DNA from: Sebastes aleutianus | Lineage: Eukaryota > Chordata > Actinopteri > Perciformes > Sebastidae | Length of the DNA: 64,000 nt | NCBI GenBank assembly: GCA_916700875.1 | Contig: CAKAKS010000291.1 | Coordinates: 208,501 to 272,500 of the forward strand | Direction: 5' to 3' | Notes under the pieces: generated by a model | Database searches by the model: none | Seen by the model: the letters and a program-made list of their open reading frames with translations, nothing else | What the model was told of the DNA's origin: nothing | Translations under genes and position numbers: made by a program | Shown: piece after piece, positions 56,819 to 64,000 of the stretch | Position numbering within the stretch: the first letter of the stretch is position 1 | How the letters are laid out: every line of letters starts with the position of its first letter

Positions 56819-57587
56819 TAGACATGTTTAACGGCAGCAACAGAAAGTTTGCTCAGCAAATGTTCAGTGAGGATCAACGACAGTTTCAGAGCAACTGAAT
56901 TCAGTTTCATAATATTACACTCAGTTTCAAGTTTATTGGACTTCAGTTCCAAACTAATAATTCAATTTCAAATTATAATATTCAGCTTAATTCAAATATA
57001 AATGATTAAAATTCAGTTTTCTAGTGACACATATTTCTGCCCATATTCAGCTTTCTGTAAAACACGTTCTTGCCCAGTTCAACACGCCCGGGGGTTTTGT
57101 TGCTACAACCTTACTCAGTCTGGTATGACCAGTAGCTTATGGTGGCTAATGTTAGATATTTCTGTGTAAATGTCTGCATCAGTTGGCTGCCTCTCTCCAC
57201 TGATGTCTTTAAGGCGACTGACTCGAGAATATTAAGGAAAAGGAAACTCTACTGTATGTGCCGTTATCCTGTAATTACCTCTTGTGGCTGCTGTTTTGGC
57301 CAAAGTTACTTAGACTCACTTTAGGCCAACATGGAAGAGAAGTCATTTAAGTTCTCAGGGGAAAAAAAGAAAATTTGAAAATCTGCAATTTCCTGACAAC
57401 TGGGCAAACCCCATCTGCTGATGTAGATCATGAGATATGAATGAAAGCTCCAAAATAGCTACTAAATGGTGTTTTCTCAAGAGAATCTTGTATCTGCTGC
57501 AGAGTTTGATAGAAATAATCCAGGTCAAACCTTTCATAGAAAGTGGATCATTCGGATTTGAAGTATTTAGTTTTCTGACTGTTACAC
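56819..57587. other. no gene seen
   Basis: Ordinary intergenic sequence with CAGTTTCA-rich imperfect repeats at 56880-56990. Confidence 0.35.
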
Positions 57588-57985
57588 AGCGGTGGAAAGT
57601 AACTATGTAGTATTAGTAAGTACATTTACTCAAGACCGTAACTTCAGTACAGTTTTGAGGTACTTTATATGAGTATTTTCCATTTCATGTTACTTTATAC
57701 TTATACTCCACTACATTTTTAAGGGAAATATTGTACTTTTTACTCCACTAAATTTATCTGGCAGCTTTAGTTACTAATCTCTTTGCAGATTAAGATTTTA
57801 CACTACTTTATAAAATATGATGCACTGGTACAAATTCCACTTCCCTATAGTACGTAGTTACAAGAATAAAATGCTTCTATGCATGGCTAATAATAATCCA
57901 ATAATAATACACTAACAGGGGCTGTCTGCATAATATTACTACAACTTTAAGCTTTATTGGTTATATACTTCAGTACTTTTACTTA
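57588..57985. mobile_element. hAT-like MITE remnant (GTGGTGG family)
   Basis: Starts CAGCGGTGGAAAGTAACTAT and has the family interior (GAGGTACTTTATATGAGTAT, ACTCCACTACATTTTTAAGG). The right end is eroded. Confidence 0.65.
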
Positions 57986-59523
57986 TGTAAGATTTTGAAT
58001 GCACAAATGTGTGTGCCGTAATTCTTAGAAATACAGTCCTGTAAAATACCTTATACTATAGTATTTTATTTTATTTTTTTCTGTGAACTACAGGTCTTCA
58101 AATTAAGTGAATTAATGAAACTGAACATAAAACCTATAAATCATATCTGGATGAAGGGAATTCAAGTCCGACAGGAAAAGTAAGAGCAGTTTTCTACCTT
58201 CCTTTTCAGCTCCTCAACGTAACATATTGAGGTCAAATACAAGAATCCACTGAGAGCCACTAAATTAGACCCAACACAGTTACAGTGTACACATGCATGC
58301 AGGCCGTGCCTCAGACCTGCATACAAGCTAACGTTACATTTTCCAGCAGCCTTCAAACAACCAGCCTATAATTAGACACTATCATTATATTGTAGCTGAG
58401 CTTAGATCATCAAATGAGTCAAGAGCAACATTCAAATTTAACTTTAAAGTGTCTTCAGATGTTCTGGAGATGTTCGAGCGATCACAAATCCTTCTGCAAG
58501 GAGATCAAAATCAGACGGGAGGATAGCAAATGTGCAACCACAAAGATATAAATAAAAAGACAGAGACAAGTAACTGAGTGATATCATGTGAAATAAATAT
58601 TGTAATCTGACTTCCAAAGTCTTCTGTTAGTGACTCTGAAACGTGCACGTACACCACCAGGTGGGATTCATTAGTTCACGTGGCTGAGATGCAAATGTGA
58701 CTCAGCTAAAACACAGAGCACATCCTGCAGTTTATTTTTAAGTAGTCTTAATTCCGCTTGAGTCATGTTCCGCGGTTTCATTTAACTGGGTTACCAGAAT
58801 CAACCCACCACAGAGTAGAAATGTCAATCTCAAAACTCCTTCTACTCTGCACAAGGAAATCTGTGCTTTGTGTGTAAATGGAAAAAAAATGAAGACAAAG
58901 GCTTCACTTCACCAACGTTACACCTTCAGCTGTAATCCCAGACTGAAATCCATACAACACTCATGCCATGACAGGAAAGACGACCAGCCTTGGAATCATT
59001 TTTCCTGCCATAAAAGGAAAAACCTCAAAACCCAGTTTCCGCTGACTGGCTGCTTTTATTCCCTCTTGGATGCAGAGTGGTGGTGGAGGCAAACTGGTTC
59101 AGGAGAGACCAGTCTGGGAAAAAGTGCTGCACTCATCGGCTCACTGGCCAAACCGACGCCTTGCCATGCTTTCTGCATGATGTTACTGCACTGACCAGAA
59201 ATGAGGGTTATGGAGAGCCGCTGTGATACTTTGACGCAGTTAAATGATGTGTGACACATTGTTTTTTTTGAGTCACTGCCTGGCAACAGAGTTAGTTGCT
59301 TCTACAGCTGGAGATCTGGCAAGCCGGGTCTTTCGGTAAATCGACACTCGTGGTTAACCAGCGGGGGGGAAAAAGGATTTCGCCACCTCCCTCGTATATC
59401 ACAGATAAATGTGCAGCTGAGGGGAGCTTAAAGAAGACTGGGCTTCCCTTTGATAGATGCAGATACTTATACTTTAAACTGGATATTTAGAGCTACAAAG
59501 GGCTATTTTAAGTCCATATAAAC
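57986..59523. other. no gene seen
   Basis: Mixed intergenic sequence. Open frames at 58868-59194 (+) and 59056-59286 (-) oppose each other and lack domain or splice support. Confidence 0.3.
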
Positions 59524-60214
59524 TAGGGCTATCAAAGTTAATGCGATAATAGCACAATTTTTAGATTGTGGCGGGCTTTTAAAGCTAGAGTGAAGATAAT
59601 GGCATCATATAAAACTGGAAAACCTAAGGAATCCATCGATAAATACCAACTTGTTGCGAAGGAGGTTAAATAACGCTCCAAACTTACGCTAAATGTTGGC
59701 GAGGAAAAACTGCCATGGCCATTTTCAAAGGGGTCCCTTGACCTCTGACCTCAAGATATGTGAATGAAAATGGGTTCTATGGGTACCCACGAGTCTCCCC
59801 TTCACAGACATGCCCACTTTATGATAATCACATGCAGTTTGGGGCAAGTCATAGTCAAGTCAGCACACTGACACACTGACAGCTGTTGTTGCCTGTTTGG
59901 CTTGAGTTTGCCATGTCATGATTTGAGCATGTTTTTTATGCTAAATGCAGTACCTGTGAGGGTTTCTGGACAATATGTGTCATTGTTATGTGTTGGTAAT
60001 TGATTTCCAATAATAAATATATACATTTGCATAAAGCAAGCATATTTGTCCACTCCCATGTTGATAAGAGTAAAATAAGATTAAATACTTGGCTAATCTC
60101 CCTTTAAGGTACATTTTAAAGAGATAAAAAATAATTTGCAATTAATCGCGATTACCTATGGACAATCATGCAATTAATTAAATATTTTAATCGATCGATC
60201 AATCGACAGCCCTA
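59524..60214. mobile_element. complete hAT-type MITE with 8-bp TSD
   Basis: The left end TAGGGCTATCAAAGTTAATG and right end AATCGACAGCCCTA are inverted repeats, with AATTAATCGCGATTA inside the right arm. The flanks ATATAAAC (59516-59523) and ATATAGAC (60215-60222) are an 8-bp duplication with one mismatch. 691 bp, non-coding. Confidence 0.85.
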
Positions 60215-61363
60215 ATATAGACATAATTTAATAAAGGTTCATTAATATTTGCATTACATTTTATCTCCCTAAAGGATGGTCTAAATGTTGTTTCAAAGCC
60301 TACTACACAATTCCAGGAAATAGTTCTGGTCTTTTCATTATATCAATTGATTCTAATCAGTTTCATTCACTACAGATATAGTTCACATATTTATTTTAAA
60401 TAATTTATATTAGTGCTTACTTTGAATATTCTTAAATTCAAGTTTACTTTCACCCTCACTATTTACGTTACACTACCTTACATGCGTGATGTGTATACAG
60501 GAGAAAGGCACACATTTTATTTTTAAAATGATTAGAAACTGACATTCTTTGCTTTGGTTACTGGGATTGATTTGGGGAGAATTAACTGGCTCTACGAGTC
60601 ACTTATAGGAGAGTTATGCACCAAACTATGCAAGATTTACCTTTAAGTATAAGAAATTAAGAACATTTTCATGACAACTGATCACAAAAGATGGTAATGT
60701 AAATTTGAGATTTAAAAAAAAGGTTAAGCTGTAAGTGAACAAAACAGTTAAACTGAAACTAACATTGATGAACTTGATCATAAATTCATGACCAAAAATG
60801 ACTACCTCAGTGAGATCATACTTGAAACTTAAGTACGTCAAAGGAACAGCATGCAGTGCCACAGTTTATAAAGAGTCATATGAGGTGAGTGAGAACTTGG
60901 TTGCAGCTACCCGGTCTGTGTAGTCTCCTCCCAAAACCATTTCCTTCTGCACACGGTTTCCCAGACACGTTGGAAAGACAGACTCATTTGTCTAAAGGCT
61001 TTGGAGAACAGCATGTCTGGGCTTCTGTGAAATAATATGACTATTTTTAGCCTTATGAATGAATGATCCAAACAGACTGGAACAATTACCATTATTAACC
61101 CGGCCAATATCAAGAATAAGGTTAATTTTAAGTACAGTGTGCATGAGCCATACTGCAAAACTAAATGTCAAGTGATGTATTCTCTCTGGGACAGAAGCTG
61201 TTGTCCTGATGATGGCTCTAATAAAAGCTTCCTCAACATTGTCATTTTAGTTGAAATGCTGCTTTCAGAAGCGTCTTATCGCATTAATAATGTTTCATTC
61301 CTGCTCAGTGAATATTTTTGGAAGTAATTTCCTGGTGTGGGAAAATATAACAAAGCCAAACCC
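60215..61363. other. no gene seen
   Basis: AT-rich intergenic DNA. No transposon ends or exons were recognised. Confidence 0.3.
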
Positions 61364-61878
61364 TTAAAGGGGAACTACGCCCATTTACAAAATTCATACG
61401 TTATTCCAGACAGCCCCAAAATATATATGTAAACATGAACAACTCTCTCCCAAATCTAAAAACTAGAGTGCTAAAACTCAAACTTGTGATGTCATAGGGT
61501 ATAAAGTGTGGAGCTGCTCCATAGACAATGAATAGGGAGAGATGTTATAGATGACACTGAGAGCACCCAGGGGAATGATCTGAGTATATGGGAACATTTT
61601 CTGTTTCACAACTGAGAAAACTACAATAGAATAAAGCTCATTTGGGTATATATAAAAAAAAAAACACATTCTGTGGGTCCATAAAATCAGTCTCCCGTTC
61701 ATTGTCTATGGAGCAGCTCCAGACTTTATACCCTATGACATCACAAGTTTGAGACTTACTTCTCTGGTTTCTGGCTTTGAGAGAGAGAGCAGCTCATGTT
61801 CACAAATATTGATTGAACTTTCCTCGGCCGTGGAAATAACATATTGGAATTCTTAATTTAGGTGGTGTTACCCTTTAA
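61364..61878. mobile_element. TTAA-flanked MITE with large internal palindrome
   Basis: Left TTAAAGGGGAACTACGCC and right GGTGTTACCCTTTAA are inverted ends with TTAA at both edges. Inside, 61485-61543 and 61691-61747 are long inverted arms (GTGATGTCATAGGGTATAAA against TTTATACCCTATGACATCAC) that would fold into a hairpin. 515 bp, non-coding. Confidence 0.85.
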
Positions 61879-62052
61879 GTTTGTAAACCTTGTGGTTTAA
61901 TAATATTGTCCTTTGAGAATATGTATTTATTTAAATAGCTAGTCTACCAGCTAGTCTTCCTGGGGTCCAGATATCAGGTTCCTCGACTGAAATATGGAGT
62001 GAACTTCTAGTATACAGCAAATACAAGCAATTATATTAGTTTATGTGTGACA

Positions 62053-62058
62053 TTTATT
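62053..62058 (-). terminator. mrpl24: mrpl24 polyadenylation signal
   Basis: AATAAA on the minus strand, 277 nt downstream of the mrpl24 stop. The intervening 62059-62334 is the predicted 3' UTR. Confidence 0.65.
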
Positions 62059-62334
62059 CACAATTACAAAAAACAAACATAATTCAAACTCTATTCAGGA
62101 AACATTTACGTAACAGGTCTGTTTCACCTCCTCATATTTTTTACAAAGCTGTCATTTCCTTACTAATATGTATGTTGCACCAGTGTTTTCCAGTGTTTCC
62201 ATAAGCCTTACTCATGTTATCCTCATAGTCTCTCTTTAACATGCCATTCTGCTCGACTCCCACCAACACATGGAGAGTTTTGAGAGTGAAAACTGGATAG
62301 CACAATGGTGCCTGAGTGTCTCTGGTTTGTCCGG

Positions 62335-62471
62335 TCAGTACCAGTAGGACCTTCGGGGCCTTCTGTTCTCCTGGATGCCCATTTTCTCCATGACTTCCTC
62401 CTCCAGGGTTTTTAGAGACGGTACGTAGGTTTTTTCTAGAGTGGCTTCTGGACTGGTGTCTTTCGGACCAT
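62335..62471 (-). CDS. mrpl24: mrpl24 last coding exon
   Basis: 137 bp. Acceptor CTATTACAG. Encodes [20 protein letters not shown] and the C-terminus to TGA at 62335-62337. The Asp codon is split with the previous exon. Confidence 0.95.
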
Positions 62472-64000
62472 CTGTAATAGCAGAGAGACAAAACAGTCAC
62501 ACGTAAGAATATATACAACTGGAAAAACACAAGAATAAAAAAAGCAGAAATTTGAGCAGGCACCTGTTCGCTCTGCCTTTGAGTGCCTCCAGATGTTTGG
62601 TTGGACGACACATCGTACAAACTAGGTTATTTCAAGCGTAAAATTAAGTTGGAAAGTTGTTGAGCATTGGTAAAGGTTTACACTTCTCAATGTGTTTCTA
62701 GTTTCTTCCACTATAAAACAATTAAACTGCATCACTCAGACACCTATTTTTAGAATCCAAGTCTGCTTATGCTGGAAAAAAGATCGACAGACAGTTTTAT
62801 GTGCTGACTCTCCGCTACAACACATAATAAACTGGTTACTAAGAAGAATCCCCCTCCAATGAATAAAAACACACTGTCACCTTTCCACTGCGTTGGCACG
62901 ATGCCATCTCGTCGCTCTACGACGGGTTTGGGGATGATTCGACCCGTCCTGAGAGCCACTCGGACTCTCTCCCCCTCCTCTGTGAATTTCCACTCCACAT
63001 CAGTGGGCTTCCTGGAAGATCAATATCAGCATGTCAGATTTAATCTGTTATGGAACCAAAGATCATTTACATTTATCTACAGTAAATGACGCTGGACTAT
63101 TTCTTAATATCCTGAAAGTAGTTTGAAGATTGTTAATATACGGCATCAGGGATGTCAAGATACCAGAAATTTAGTAGTATACCAATACCAGTGAAATTCC
63201 ACGATTCTCAATACCAATTTGATACCACGGTAAAAACAAAAACAAAGGAATAAATCCCATGTACTTCAACATATACTCCTTTATTACCGTTTGCAGCTGT
63301 TTTTTGTGAATTTATCATTAATATCTAATGATCCGCCTCAAGTTTCTAGCCCAAAACTACATTTTATAAGACTACATTTGAACACATCATGATAACGTTA
63401 TAATTTACCTGAGCCCAATACTCATTATTAACCCAATGCTTTTACAGAGTAGAGCTTGAACGCATCATAATGCCACAATATTAATCTTGCAGTGTAACAA
63501 GCTTTACTCTACCTGTCTGAGGGGTCAATGAGCGCAACATCGTGGAGCAGGATGGGAGCCTCGCTGGAAATGTAGGTCCCACGGTAATCCCCAGTTTTTC
63601 CGATATACCTGTGATGCTAAGACAGACAACAATAGTTCAAACTCTAATAACCAAACAGGTGGTGGCCAAATGGCTTTTCATGGCACACTTTGTCGGCTTG
63701 TTCCACCTAGAAGTTCTACTAGACATGTGTCTCCATCTGGTGGAGCGAAAAAATAAATGCACACTGTATGACACAGCTAGAATTAACATGAAAACTTTAC
63801 TGTTAACTTTTTGGTGAAATTGTTTAAATGCATAGTGAAGCATCAGCACTATGTGTGGAGAGAACAGCAAGACAACTTGTTATCCTCTCAACAGCACCGA
63901 CAATTATACTGCGATACACTAAACAGCTTCCAGTTATTTTCCTCTGAAAACAAACTACAGTAGTTCCTTACTGCGTTCAGGCCCTCCAGCATAACCCAGT
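62335..64000 (-). CDS. mrpl24: mitochondrial ribosomal protein L24 (uL24m), 3' part
   Basis: Four coding exons in consistent phase (63972-64000, 63513-63616, 62881-63011, 62335-62471) encode the C-terminal part, ending [11 protein letters not shown] and SYWY before TGA. Motifs [40 protein letters not shown] and [10 protein letters not shown] match vertebrate MRPL24. The protein is a component of the large subunit of the mitoribosome. The N-terminal part, with the mitochondrial signal and the KOW motif, lies beyond the right edge. MRPL24 neighbours BCAN in mammals. Confidence 0.95.
62881..63011 (-). CDS. mrpl24: mrpl24 penultimate exon
   Basis: 131 bp. Encodes [20 protein letters not shown] and [20 protein letters not shown]. 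Acceptor CTTCCAG, donor GTGACA. Confidence 0.95.
63150..63480. mobile_element. repeat fragment in mrpl24 intron
   Basis: GGATGTCAAGATACCAGAAA and AATACCAATTTGATACCACG resemble a common fish MITE with ATACC-rich ends. The right boundary was not found. Confidence 0.4.
63513..63616 (-). CDS. mrpl24: mrpl24 internal exon
   Basis: 104 bp. The acceptor GTCTTAG before CATCACAGG was chosen over the nearby CACAG because only it keeps the frame with the upstream exon ([11 protein letters not shown]). Encodes [19 protein letters not shown] to IDPSD. Donor GTAGAG. Confidence 0.92.
63972..64000 (-). CDS. mrpl24: mrpl24 exon cut by the right edge
   Basis: 29 bp visible, WVMLEGLNA, before donor GTAAGG. 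The exon continues outside the window. Confidence 0.9.

Overview
The window is vertebrate nuclear DNA, most likely from a percomorph-type teleost. It has short-intron multi-exon genes, abundant (GT)n, (TTTA)n and (ATCT)n microsatellites, and many small hAT-like and TTAA-flanked miniature transposons of the kind common in fish. Two protein-coding genes can be assembled by hand, both on the minus strand. A microRNA is cut by the left edge.

Left edge, 1-15 (+): the first 15 bases equal the 3' 15 bases of miR-9-3p, so the window starts inside a mir-9 hairpin. From there to about 29.5 kb no protein-coding exon could be supported. The interval holds repeats (hAT-like and TTAA-type MITEs, a nested transposon, duplicated blocks, microsatellites) and several repeat-free, GC-richer blocks that look like candidate conserved noncoding elements. 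One of these carries an RFX-type X-box.

Centre, about 29.5-50.8 kb (-): a complete brevican gene (bcan). Fourteen coding exons join in perfect phase to 4743 nt, or 1580 residues: signal peptide, Ig V, two link modules, a very long acidic Ser/Thr-rich middle region, one EGF, C-type lectin, sushi and a short tail. The giant exon 8 contains about 37 copies of a 10-residue Glu-rich repeat. If its splice donor is ignored, exon 8 reads into a short hydrophobic tail that looks like a GPI-anchor signal, matching the GPI-anchored brevican isoform known in mammals. Intron 1 (8.6 kb) is full of transposon relics, including a degraded LINE reverse transcriptase, and a tandem duplication.

Right, about 51-62 kb: intergenic DNA dominated by a 2.95 kb T-rich array of (T)n-CAGAC units and several MITEs. 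At 62.0-64.0 kb (-) lie the last four coding exons of mrpl24 (mitochondrial ribosomal protein uL24m), running off the right edge.

The order mir-9 / bcan / mrpl24 matches the human 1q22-q23 neighbourhood (MIR9-1, BCAN, MRPL24). This supports brevican rather than neurocan. Bcan encodes a secreted hyaluronan-binding proteoglycan of brain matrix. Mir-9 is a neural microRNA, so the gene-free 29 kb is a plausible neural regulatory domain. That last point is inference.
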